The notes under the pieces: model-generated
What the model was told of the DNA's origin: nothing
The model's input: the letters and a program-made list of their open reading frames with translations, nothing else
The model's database searches: none
NCBI GenBank assembly: GCA_001313365.1
Contig: BBFS01000060.1
Location: 1-29,721 of the forward strand
DNA: 29,721 bases
DNA from: Paenarthrobacter nitroguajacolicus JCM 14115
Lineage (GTDB): Bacteria; Actinomycetota; Actinomycetes; Actinomycetales; Micrococcaceae
Direction of reading: 5' to 3'
Position numbers and translations under genes: made by a program
Part shown: piece by piece, positions 1-8,924 of the stretch
How the letters are laid out: every line of letters starts with the position of its first letter
Position numbering within the stretch: the first letter of the stretch is position 1

Positions 1-461
1 TTCGAACAGCCGGTGCGGCTGCGGTCTCGGCAGGCGCAGCAGCGGCTTCAGCGGCTGCTACTACTCCGTCACTTGTAGCCCGACGGCTGCGGCCACGACC
101 ACGGCCGCGGGGGGGTGCTTCCTGGGCCGGGGCCTCGACAGCTGCATCAGCAGGTGCGCTGCTTTCAGGAGCGGCCTTCGGCTCTGCAGCCCGGGCTTCC
201 TTGGCCGCAGTTGCTTTCGCCGTGCTGGCTTGGCGGGCGCTTGGTAGTTGAGGTGCCGGCACGGTGGGCGGAGATGGCCGTGACCAAATCCCCCTTGCGC
301 ATACGGGATCCCCCGGAAATGCCCAGCTGGCTCGCGAGAGCCTGGAGCTGGGCGAGCTTAAGGCCTGCGAGGCCGCTGCTCTTGGTGGTTGCTGCAGTTG
401 ACGACTCAGCAGCAGAAGATGTTGTGTCCACAGCTGAAGCCAGCTCAGTGGTTTCTGTCAC
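1..461 (-). CDS. rho: Transcription termination factor Rho, N-terminal part (runs off the window)
   Basis: Rho is the hexameric RNA-dependent ATPase that ends untranslated transcripts. Only about the first 150 codons are here. The GTG start at 459-461 follows a GAAGGA ribosome site. Residues about 30-68 form the SAP-like Rho_N domain (LAGLKLAQLQALASQLGIS, then RMRKGDLVTAI). After it comes the Ala/Pro/Arg-rich spacer typical of actinobacterial Rho, with an RGRGRSRR stretch near position 90. The spacer is read in a different frame from the start: a one-base surplus near 240-246 (AAGCGCCCGCC on the minus strand) shifts it, so the frame starting at 461 ends early. A C7 run (109-115 on plus) sits in the spacer and stays in frame. 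The RNA-binding and ATPase domains lie beyond position 1. The gene follows thrB in the same direction, as in many actinobacteria. Confidence 0.88.
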
Positions 462-486
462 GAAGGATCCTTCCCCCCCCTCGACG

Positions 487-547
487 GCGTCCAGAGCGAG
501 AGCTGGACGCGATGATTTGTTCTGGGCTGCAGTTCAGATCTGCAGCC
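487..547 (-). promoter_or_regulatory. Two hairpins in the 5' leader of rho
   Basis: The 307 bp between the thrB stop and the rho start (462-768) hold no convincing gene. Read towards rho, an 8-bp perfect stem (GGCTGCAG/CTGCAGCC, 525-547, 7-nt loop) is followed by a second 8-bp stem (GCGTCCAG/CTGGACGC, 487-510, 8-nt loop), then the G-rich ribosome site and GTG. Leader-mediated autoregulation of rho is known in other bacteria; a role here is inference. A 10-bp palindrome CCAACGTTGG lies at 698-707. I could not assign a promoter. Confidence 0.4.
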
Positions 548-768
548 GGTGATTTGGGCCGTGCCTGATGGATTGTGGCCAACAGGGCCGGATACTGATC
601 GTCATCACTGGATCCAGTTGCCCGGACAGCCGGCGTAGATTCAGGAAACAGAGAGATTTCTGCGGCACCTGAGACAGGCCGGAAAGAGACGACACCACCA
701 ACGTTGGCACAGTTGACGAAAGGTACGGCAAAACACCGAGATCCAAAATCAGGGAACTGCCCGCGGCT

Positions 769-1752
769 TTACCGGCGGTGCACTTCCACTCTAGCACCTT
801 GATCGTCCACAGCCAGCGTCATCACGCGCCAACCGACGTCGGGTGTGTTGTCCGCCGTGAATGTGCCGATGAATCCGGCGACACTTACTGCTTCCTCAGC
901 GCCATTGGCCAGCACCATCACGGTGGGGGGCCTGCGCCGGAGACAACCGCTGCATGGCCGGCCGACCTAAGAGCAGCGATGAGGTCGGCACTGGGGGGGC
1001 GCATTGCCTGAGCGCGATAGCTCTGGTGGAGATAGTCTTCCGTGCCGGGCAACAGCAACGTGGGATCCGCGGTGAGTGCGTGAATCAACAAGGCTGCACG
1101 TCCGGAATTCATTGCTGCCGCGTGATGTCCAACGGATGCCGGAAGCAATCCGCGTGCAGTCTCCGTGGACAGTTCGTAGTCCGGGACCGCCACCACGGGG
1201 GGGATCACCGACCGTGCGACGTCAGCGCGTGTGGTGCTGTACTGCTCGCTGTCCTGCCACGACAGCGCCAGTCCGCCGAAAATGGCGGGTGCGACGTTGT
1301 CCGGGTGGCCTTCCATCTCGCTGGTCAACTGCAGGATCCAATCGCGGTCCTGCCGGAATTCGGCAGGAACCAATGCGTTGGCGGCAGATACGGCAGCAAC
1401 CACAGCCGAGGCTGAAGACCCCAGCCCCCGGCCATGTGGATTGACGTTGTCCGCAATGATCTTCAGACCTGAGTGCCGGAATCCAAGCCGATTCAGCGCA
1501 AGGTCTATGGCACGAACAACCAGATGGCTGGCGTCACGTGGGAGGGAGTCAGCGCCCTCACCGGAGAGCTCGAACTCGAGCTCTCCGGTACTGAGGGTTT
1601 CCACCGTCAAGGTGTCGTAAATCGACAAGGCCAAGCCGAGGCTGTCGTAACCGGGTCCCAGGTTGGCACTCGTACCGGGGGACCTTGACGGTCAGCCGCT
1701 GACCTGCCGCGACAAGTGCACGATCGGTCGCGGTGGGCTGCGTTGATTCCAC
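769..1752 (-). CDS. thrB: Homoserine kinase
   Basis: ATP-dependent phosphorylation of L-homoserine to O-phosphohomoserine, the substrate of the neighbouring threonine synthase; a cytosolic GHMP-family kinase. The GHMP P-loop is PHGRGLGSSASAVVAA (roughly residue 105), an EMEGHPDNVAPA segment follows, and the C-terminal glycine motif is SGAGPTVMVL. Length is about 322 residues, usual for the family. The GTG start at 1752 lies two bases after the thrC TAA, so translation is probably coupled. Two frameshifts break the frame: a G5 run at about 1677-1681 (four needed, in VPGTSANLGPGYDSLG) and a G6 run at 905-910 (four needed, in the GAGPTV motif). The TAA stop at 769-771 is reached only in the corrected frame. 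G7 runs at 992-998 and 1197-1203 each add one Pro in frame. Confidence 0.9.
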
Positions 1753-1754
1753 TC

Positions 1755-2860
1755 TTAGTTTTCTTCCAGTCCCAGTTCTGCGGCAACGGTGACGACGTCG
1801 TTCGGCACCTTGACGGGCTGGACATCGCTGCCATCCTCAGTGCGGAGGGCCCACTGCGGGTCCTTGAGCCCGTGCCCGGTGACCGTGATGACGATGGTTT
1901 TGCCGGACGGAACCTCGCCTGCAGCGTGCTTCTTGATCAAGCCCGCGACACCGGCAGCGGAACCGGGCTCTACGAACACGCCTTCCTTTGCGGAAAGCCA
2001 TCGGTGGGCGGCCAGGATCTCGTCATCGGTGACAGCCTCAATCAAGCCACCCGATTCGTCACGGGCCGCTACGGCGGTCTCCCACGAGGCCGGATTGCCG
2101 ATGCGGATGGCAGTAGCGATCGTGTCGGGCTCGGTGATGGGATGCCCTGCAACGAACGGTGCGGCACCTGCAGCTTGGAAGCCCCACATGACGGGCGTCT
2201 TGGTGGAAACAGCCGGAAGTGTTCCGTTGGCCGTCTCGAATGGCGCGGAATACTCCTTGTAGCCCTTCCAGTAGGCGCTGATGTTGCCTGCGTTACCCAC
2301 TGGCAATACGTGGATGTCGGGGGGGGCGTCGCCCAGCGTGTCCACAACTTCGAAGGCGCCGGTCTTCTGGCCCTGGATGCGCGCCGGGTTGACTGAGTTC
2401 ACCAGGAACACCGGGTACTTCGCCGAGCTTCCGAGCAATGTCCAGGCAGTTGTCGAAGTTACCGTCAACCTGGAGCAGGGTGGCACCGTGGGCGATGGCC
2501 TGGCTCAGCTTGCCCATGGAGATCTTGCCTTCGGGTACCAGCACCGCGCACTTGAGGCCTGCGGCCGTCGCGTACGCAGCAGCTGAGGCGGAGGTGTTGC
2601 CGGTGGAGGCGCAAACCACGGCCTTGGCACCGGCCTCCACAGCAGCTGTCATGGCCATTGTCATGCCACGGTCCTTGAACGAACCCGTGGGGGTTCATGC
2701 CTTCGACCTTAAGGTAAACCTCGGAGCCGGTCAGCTCTGAAAGCTTCTGCGCGTGGACCAGAGGCGTGCCGCCCTCGCCCAGGGTGATGACCTTGGTGGC
2801 TTCCGTTACAGGCAAACGATCAGCGTATTCGCGGATTACTCCGCGCCATTGGTGAGCCAC
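1755..2860 (-). CDS. thrC: Threonine synthase
   Basis: PLP enzyme converting O-phosphohomoserine to L-threonine, the last step of the pathway. Visible signatures: the N-terminal [23 protein letters not shown], the PLP lysine motif [22 protein letters not shown] for phosphate binding, and [19 protein letters not shown]. About 366 residues, as usual for the short actinobacterial form. GTG start at 2860, directly abutting the hom TAA (TAAGTG), with the ribosome site inside the hom end. Two frameshifts: a run of five at about 2690 where NPTGSF needs four, and loss of two A near 2430, where a [17 protein letters not shown] reading is broken. A run of eight at about 2319-2326 puts an extra Pro in the family motif GDAPDIH without changing frame. 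Confidence 0.92.
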
Positions 2861-4180
2861 TTAGACCCCCCCTTCTACCCGGAGTACGGATGTTACAGAA
2901 TTGATGACGTCCAGGCCCTTCACGGCCTCGACGGTTGCCGCGAGTGCAGCTTCGGATGCACGGTGCGTCACGATTTTCAGCTCGGCCGACTCAACGTTCG
3001 AGGCAGAGTCGCGGTGGATCGTTTGACGCATTATTTCGATGGAAACGCCGTTCTCCGCAAAGATGTGCGCGATCCGGGCCAGAACGCCGGCTTGGTCCGC
3101 GACGTCCAGGCCGATGTAATAGCTCGTGGTGGACGCATCGATGGCCAGCGCCGGAACGTGGCCAGTGGTGGTCTCCGTCCGCCCCGGGCCGCCCAGGACC
3201 AAGCGCCGCGCGGCAGACACGAGGTCACCCAGCACAGCGGATGCGGTGGGCGTTCCACCTGCACCTTGGCCATAGAACATGAGTTCGCCGGCGTTTTCCG
3301 CTTCGATGAAGACGGCGTTGAAGGCACCACGGACAGCAGCCAACGGGTGTTCGCGCGGCAGGAGCGTGGGGTGGACGCGCACAGAAATGCCGCTGCCGTT
3401 GTCCGATGAGTCGATCTTCTCGGCGATTGCGAGCAACTTGATGACAAAGCCGGCTTCCTTGGCGGAGGCAATGTCCGCAGCGCTGACCTTGGTGATGCCT
3501 TCGCAATAGACATCGTCCAGGGAGAAGCGCGTGTGGAAGGACAACGATGCAAGGATCGCAGCCTTCGCTGCAGCGTCGTGGCCTTCGACATCGGCTGTGG
3601 GGTCGCTTCCGCATAGCCAAGGCGCTGGGCTTCGGCCAGGGCGTCGGAGAACTGCGCACCGGTGGTGTCCATCTGGTCAAGGATGAAGTTGGTGGTGCCG
3701 TTAACGATGCCCAGGACGCGGGTGATGCGGTCGCCGGACAGGCTGTCGCGGATAGGGCGCAGGATGGGGATCGCACCGGCAACGGCGGCTTCGTAGGACA
3801 GCTGGACGCCGGCCTTGTCTGCCTCTTCGTAGAGTGTGGGGGCCGTCCTGTGCGAGCAGTGCCTTGTTGCCGGTGACAACGCATGCGCCGTTCTGGATGG
3901 CCGTCAGGATCAGCGAACGGGCAGGCTCGATGCCGCCCATGAGTTCAATGACGAGGTCTGCGTCCTTCACCAAGGTTTCGGCATCCGTGGTGAATAGTTC
4001 GCGCGGCAGTTCGACATCGCGTGGGGAGTCGATATTGCGCACGGCGATGCCGGCAAGTTCCAAGCGGGCTCCGCTGCGGGCTGCGAGGGCCTCGGCGTCG
4101 TCAATCAGAATCCGCGCAACCTGGGCCCCAACGTTGCCACAGCCCAGCAGGGCCACCTTCAAGGTTTGCACTTCAGACAT
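2861..4180 (-). CDS. hom: Homoserine dehydrogenase
   Basis: NAD(P)-dependent reduction of aspartate semialdehyde to homoserine, the branch to threonine and methionine. The N-terminal Rossmann motif VALLGCGNVGAQVARIL, GGIEPAR, the catalytic region with VNGTTNFIL and GYAEADPTADVEG, and a C-terminal ACT domain (TTSYYIGLDVADQAGVLARI) are in family order, about 439 residues. The ACT domain is the usual site of threonine feedback inhibition. The ATG at 4180 lies inside the end of lysA, overlapping it by 8 bp. Frameshifts: a G5 run near 3838 (four needed in QDGPTLYEEA), and one lost C near 3612 in the GYAEADP motif. The last codons contain a run of seven (2866-2872) giving a Gly-Gly before Val and stop, likely a single Gly natively. 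Confidence 0.93.
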
Positions 4181-5658
4181 TCGCCACTCCCATGTCGCGG
4201 TTCAAGAGATCTTCTTCGGTTTCCCCCCCGCGGACAATCAGCCGGGCGCTCCGTCGCTTACAGCGACAACGCCAGGCCTGGCCAGGTAGTTGTAGTTGCT
4301 GGAGAGGGCCCAGCAGTAGGCGCCGGTACCCGGTACTGCGAGCAAATCACCGGCTGCCACGTCCGCGGGCAGATATACATCTCTAACAACTATGTCGCCG
4401 CTCTCGCAATGTTTGCCCACTACGCGGGACAGTTGAGGATCCGCCGAAGAGTTCCGGGAAGCCAAAATTGCCGAATAATCCGCGTCGTAAAGCACCGGGC
4501 GCGCGTTATCGCTCATCCCGCCGTCCACCGACACATAGCGGCGGGGATACGTAACGTTGTTGTCCCCCCCGTCTTCCCCCCCCTCAGTAACGTCAACACG
4601 AACGGTTTTGAGCGTGCCGACTTCGTAGAGCGTGAACGTGGTGCTGCCCACGATGGCGCGTCCGGGTTCAATCGAGATACGCGGTGGAGTGATGTCCAGT
4701 TCCGCGCACTTGGAACGCACGACGGCGGCCATCGCCTGCGCAATTTCGGCTGGCGGCCGGGGTGTATCCACCGGAGTGTAGGCGATTCCGTAGCCGCCGC
4801 CCAGATCCAGTTCGGGCATGACGATGGAGTACTTGGCCTGCATGGAGGCCAGGAAGCCCAGCAGCTTCTCCGCTGCAAGGGCAAAGCCGTCGGGCTCAAA
4901 GATCTGTGAGCCGATATGGCAGTGCAGGCCCAAGAGCTCGATGCTGGCGTAGGAGGTTGCTGCAGCCACCGCTTCCTCGGCTGCTGACAGGCCTGCTTCA
5001 TCGGTGGTGTCTCCGGCCATGGAGAGGCCAAACTTCTGGTCCTCGTGTGCCGTGGCGATGAACTCATGGGTGTGGGCGTGTACGCCGGGGGGGGTCAGCC
5101 GGAGCATGACCTTGGCAGTTTCGCCACGGCTGGAGGCAATCTTGGCCACCCGCTCCAGTTCATCGAGGCTGTCCACCACGATTCGGCCGACCTTCATATC
5201 CAGGGCGCGCTTGATCTCGGCGTCGGACTTGTTGTTGCCGTGCAGGCCAAGATTGGGCCCTTCGATTCCCGCACGGGCGGCAACAGCCAGCTCGCCGCCC
5301 GAACAGGTGTCCAAGCGAAGGCTTCCTCGGAAACCCAACTGGCTACTGCAGTGCACAGGAACGACTTTCCGGCGTAGTAGACGTCCACTCCCCCGCAAAT
5401 ATCGGCGAAGGCGGAATCAAACGCGTCTTTGAACGCCCGTGCACGGGACCGGAAGTCCGATTCACTCATGACGAACAGCGGAGTTCCATACTGTTCCTTG
5501 AGCTTACTGACGGACACGCCGTCAATGGTGACCTCACCGGCGTCGTTCTTCTCAACCCCCCCGGCAGCCCACATGGGTGCCTGCAAGGCGTTGAGGTCCT
5601 CGGGAACAGCCAACCATTCGGGTGCGAGCGGAGAAGCGTGTGTAGCGTTGATGGTCAT
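4173..5658 (-). CDS. lysA: Diaminopimelate decarboxylase
   Basis: PLP enzyme decarboxylating meso-diaminopimelate to L-lysine. Family marks: YYAGKSFLCTAV with the PLP lysine, RLDTCSGGEL, HAHTHEFIATAHEDQKFG, GLHCHIGSQ, ELDLGGGYGIAY, EPGRAIVG and GKHCESGDI. About 490 residues, slightly longer than usual, with an N-terminal extension. ATG start at 5658, four bases after the argS stop. One lost G near 5323 (in EEGLRLDTCSGG) and one lost A near 4250 (in SDGSARLIVRGETEEDLL) break the frame; the true TGA at 4173-4175 overlaps hom. Several runs of 7-8 (4225, 4564, 4576, 5087, 5556) each add one residue in frame, for example a second Pro in LTPGVHAHTH. Coupled translation with argS upstream and hom downstream is likely. 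Confidence 0.93.
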
Positions 5659-5662
5659 TTCC

Positions 5663-7310
5663 CTACATCCGTTCCGGCGCAGAAACGCCCAGCAGTTCGA
5701 GTCCGTTGGCCAGCACCTGACTGGTGGCGTCATTCAGCCACAGGCGCGTGCGGTTAACGTCCTGCACGGGTTCATCGCCTTGCGGCGAGACGCGGCAAGC
5801 GTCGTACCAGCGGTGGTAGCACCGGCGATGACTTCGAGGTGGCGGGCCACGCGGTGCGGCTCACGCAGTTCGGCAGCCTTCGCCACAATAGACGGGTAGC
5901 TGCCCAGGTAGGAGAGCAACTCGTTTTCAGTGGCGTGGTCCAGGAGCGATGCGTCAAAGACGGAACGCTCTACGCCGGCCTCCGCAGCATTGCGTGCTGT
6001 GCCGCGGGAGCGGGCGTGCGCATACTGCACGTAGAACACCGGGTTCTCGTTGCTGTGTTTCTTCAGCAGTTCCGGATCCAGCGTCAGTGGTGAGTCAGCC
6101 GGGAAGCGGGCCAGGGAATACCTGACGGCATCCTTGCCGAGCCAGGAAATAAGGTCCTTGAGCTCGATGATGTTACCGGCACGCTTGGAAAGCTTGGCGC
6201 CATTGACGGACACAAGCTGGCCGATGAGGACCTCGATGTTGACCTCGGGATCATCTCCCGCGCAGGCGGCGATGGCCTTCAAACGGTTGATGTATCCGTG
6301 GTGGTCCGCGCCGAGCAGGTAGATCTTCTCCGTGAAGCCGCGGTCCTTCTTGGAAAGGTAGTACGCGGCGTCCGCAGCGAAGTAGGTAGGTTCGCCATTG
6401 GCGCGGATCATCACACGGTCTTTGTCGTCACCGAAGTCTGTGGTGCGCAACCAGACGGCACCGCCGTCGTCGAAAACGTGGCCTTGCTCGCGAAGGCGGG
6501 CGACGGCGGATTCGATCGCACCGGCGTCGTGCAATTCCTTTTCCGAGAAGAAGACGTCAAACTCGACGCCAAACTCCGCCAATGTGGTCTTGATGTCTGC
6601 CATCTGTGCCTGGTAAGCAGCGGCGCGGATAACGGGCAGGGCTGCCTCGTCCGTCAACTCGCGGATATCCGGATGGGCCTTCAGTACTTCGTCGCCAAGC
6701 TCGCGGATGTACTCACCCGGGTAGCCACCCTCAGGCACGCCACGTCCGTGAAGGCGGGAGAGGACCGAGTTGGCGAAGACGTTCATCTGCGAGCCGGCGT
6801 CGTTGATGTAGTACTCGGCGGTGACGTTGGCACCCGAGGCACGCAGAACACGGGCAATGGCATCGCCAGAGCAGCCCAGCGTGTGTGCCCGATGTGCAAC
6901 GGACCGGTTGGATTCGCGGAAACAAACTCCATATTGACCACTCGCCCTGCGAGCGCCTGGTTGGTGCCATAGCTGGTTCCGGCCTCAACAATGGCCTTGG
7001 CGAGGGCGCCGGCTGTGGCAGCATCGACGGTGATGTTCAGGAAGCCCGGACCGGCGATCTCCACTCCGGTAACGCCGGGAATGCCCTGCAGATGGTTGCT
7101 GAGGATTCCAGCAAATTCGCGGGGATTCATGCCGGCCTGCTTGGAGAGTTGCAGGGCGATGTTGGTGGCCCAGTCTCCATGATCCCGGTTCTTGGGTCGC
7201 TCCACTCGTACGGCGTCGGGCACGGCAGATTCCGTCAGGGCGATTTCGCCGGTGGAAACGGCGTCCTTAAGGCAGGCGGATATGGCAGCAGAGAGTTCTT
7301 CGGGAGTCAC
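5663..7310 (-). CDS. argS: Arginyl-tRNA synthetase
   Basis: Class I aminoacyl-tRNA synthetase charging tRNA-Arg in the cytosol; essential. The N-terminal Arg_tRNA_synt_N domain includes [14 protein letters not shown] and GPGFLNI. The HIGH motif is in [20 protein letters not shown], the KMSKS equivalent is [10 protein letters not shown], and the C-terminal DALR domain ends [18 protein letters not shown]. About 549 residues, as expected. GTG start at 7310 behind a good AGGAGA ribosome site; it looks like the first gene of the argS-lysA-hom-thrC-thrB operon. Two deletions of one base in a doublet break the frame: GG to G near 6865 ([18 protein letters not shown]) and TT to T near 5822 ([14 protein letters not shown]). 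Since a working copy is needed for life and no second one is in view, I read these as sequence errors. Confidence 0.93.
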
Positions 7311-7494
7311 TCTCCTAGCCTACCGGGGGGCCCGCAAAGTCGCGGAATTGAGGGTCTCGTATGTGGATAAGCCGGTCACAGCCCACTCACAGGAACGGCT
7401 GCCCGACGCCACAGACTGAACCATTACGCTGAATTCAACGTTGTGAACACGTAGGAGGTGGCCTCGTTGGTCATCCCGGTACACGCAGTATCCC

Positions 7495-7523
7495 TTGACG
7501 TAAATGACCATTGACGAATTCTT
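7495..7523 (+). promoter_or_regulatory. Possible promoter of the flavin cassette, with tandem TTGACG
   Basis: TTGACG at 7495-7500 is followed after 17 bp by a weak ATTCTT at 7518-7523, about 24 bp before the ATG at 7547. A second TTGACG lies at 7511-7516. The 236-bp gap after argS also has a short palindrome CAACGTTG at 7436-7443. No clear ribosome site precedes the ATG. Confidence 0.25.
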
Positions 7524-7546
7524 GTCCAGTTGAAACGAGCAGAACC

Positions 7547-8044
7547 ATGACTACGCCACTCCGCAAGAGCCTCTACGTTGGTTTCGCCGGCCTCTCCATC
7601 ATTGGAACAGCTGCGGCCTGCGCCCCCCACAACCGAAGCCCCCTCAACCCAAACCCCCGCTACCCCGGAGGGGGGGGCCAGGCCGGTTCCAGCAGTCCTT
7701 CATCAGCGGGCACGTCATCGTCAACGGCTGTCGCTTCCACCGGCGCTTCCACCTATAAGGACGGGACCTACAGCTCCGACGGCACGTACACTTCGCCCAA
7801 TGGCCAGGAGACGGTGGGCGTCGAGCTGACGCTTGCAGCCGACAAGGTTTCTGCGGTCAACATCACGGTCCACCCCTCCAATCCCAATACCAAAAAGTTC
7901 CAGGGTGAGTTCGCCAGTGGCATCGCCGCACAGATCGTGGGCAAGGATATCGATGAGCTCAACGTCTCCAAGGTGGCTGGCTCTTCACTGACCTCCGGTG
8001 GCTTCAACGAAGCCGTGGAACAGATCAAGTCCCAGGCCAAGTAG
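7547..8044 (+). CDS. FMN-binding domain lipoprotein
   Basis: A 165-residue exported protein made of an N-terminal signal with a lipoprotein-like cysteine (GTAAACAP, Cys about residue 25; the lipobox is imperfect), a Pro/Thr/Ser-rich linker and a C-terminal FMN_bind domain (about residues 70-165, starting YKDGTYSSDGTYTS). Such domains carry FMN covalently on Ser/Thr after modification by ApbE, which is the next gene six bases downstream. The usual SGAT-like flavinylation motif is here AGSSLTSGGFNEAV. The linker is crossed in a shifted frame between a C6 run at 7622-7627 and a G8 run at 7669-7676; the alternative frame reads as a normal APTTEAPSTQTPATPEG linker, so two errors probably compensate. 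Likely role: electron carrier outside the membrane serving the cassette; the acceptor is unknown. Confidence 0.82.
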   Translation: MTTPLRKSLYVGFAGLSIIGTAAACAPHNRSPLNPNPRYPGGGGQAGSSSPSSAGTSSSTAVASTGASTYKDGTYSSDGTYTSPNGQETVGVELTLAADKVSAVNITVHPSNPNTKKFQGEFASGIAAQIVGKDIDELNVSKVAGSSLTSGGFNEAVEQIKSQAK

Positions 8045-8049
8045 CAGCC

Positions 8050-8924
8050 ATGCCCCACCCTGGCTGGAGCACCTTCCGCTTCGAAGGGATCGGTACGCAG
8101 TGGGAGATTTCGACGCCGGACAGTTTAGTACCCGCCGTCCGAAGCGAACTGCTTGAAACAGTAGCGGCATACGACAAGACGTGGTCACGGTTCAGGACGG
8201 ATTCTCTGGTGTCCGGCCTTTCCCGTAGTGCAGGCAAGATCACCCTGCCGGGGCACGCCGTCGTCCTGCAAGAGGTCTATTCCGCGCTGTATCGCCTCAC
8301 CGGTGGTGCCATGACCCCCACTCGTCGGCAGCAGCCTGGAGCGGCTGGGTTATGGCGCCACTTATGCCCTCACACCGTCGGGCACTCCCCCTCCCTCCGC
8401 CCCGCTGGGAAGACGTCCTTGATTGGGCAGGAACCGGGATAACAGTGAAGGAGCCGGTGGTTTTGGACATTGGAGCTGCCGGCAAGGGCCAGCTCGTGGA
8501 CCTCTTGGGTGAAGTCCTGCGGGAAGCGGGCTGCACCGACTTCCTGGTGGACGGCAGCGGCGACATGCTGCACTCCGGAAACCGCCCGGTCACCGTTGCG
8601 TTGGAGCACCCTTATAACCCGCGGCAGGCCGTAGGCACGGTGGAGCTGGATAACTTCGCGCTGTGTGCCTCGGCCTCGAATCGTCGCACGTGGGGTGACG
8701 GCCTGCACCATGTCCTGGATGGAACCACGGGCAAGCCAATACACACCACAGTGGCAACCTGGACCATGGCTGCGAGCGCCTGATGGCGGACGGCCTGGCC
8801 ACGGCCTTGTTCATGCAGGAACCTGCTCCGCTGGAGAAGGAATTCGAATTCTCATGGCTTACGGTGTCGTCGAGCGGTGCTGCCGCCTTTTCGAAGGGTT
8901 TTGAGGGGGAGACTGTTCACATGA
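8050..8924 (+). CDS. apbE: FAD:protein FMN transferase (ApbE family)
   Basis: ApbE proteins use FAD and Mg2+ to attach FMN covalently to Ser/Thr of extracytosolic proteins. Family marks: YDKTWSRFRTDS, DIGAAGKGQLVDLLGEVL (flavin-binding loop, a variant of DxGGxxKG), FLVDGSGDM, CASASNRRTWGDG, HHVLDGTTGKPI, and ADGLATALFM with the metal-binding Asp and Thr. About 291 residues, close to family size. I see no signal peptide. Frameshifts: C5 for C4 near 8315 (MTPLVGSSLERLGYGATYAL) and 8388 (GTPLPPPRWEDV), one lost C near 8781 (AASALMADGLA), and one near 8905. With the last corrected, the gene ends in an ATGA overlap with the next gene (8921-8924); uncorrected, it runs into it and only appears fused. 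Confidence 0.85.

Noticed and set aside
534..797. An 87-residue minus-strand frame after thrB.
   Set aside because: It overlaps the corrected end of thrB in another frame and the rho leader hairpins, and reads like random sequence.
698..7443. The CAACGTTG palindrome seen at 699-706 and again at 7436-7443 as a shared regulatory site.
   Set aside because: Eight bases recurring twice in 30 kb is expected by chance, and the flanks do not match.
7320..7511. A 63-residue minus-strand frame between argS and the FMN-binding lipoprotein.
   Set aside because: No ribosome site, no recognisable domain, and it occupies the probable promoter of the opposing gene. Kept as intergenic.
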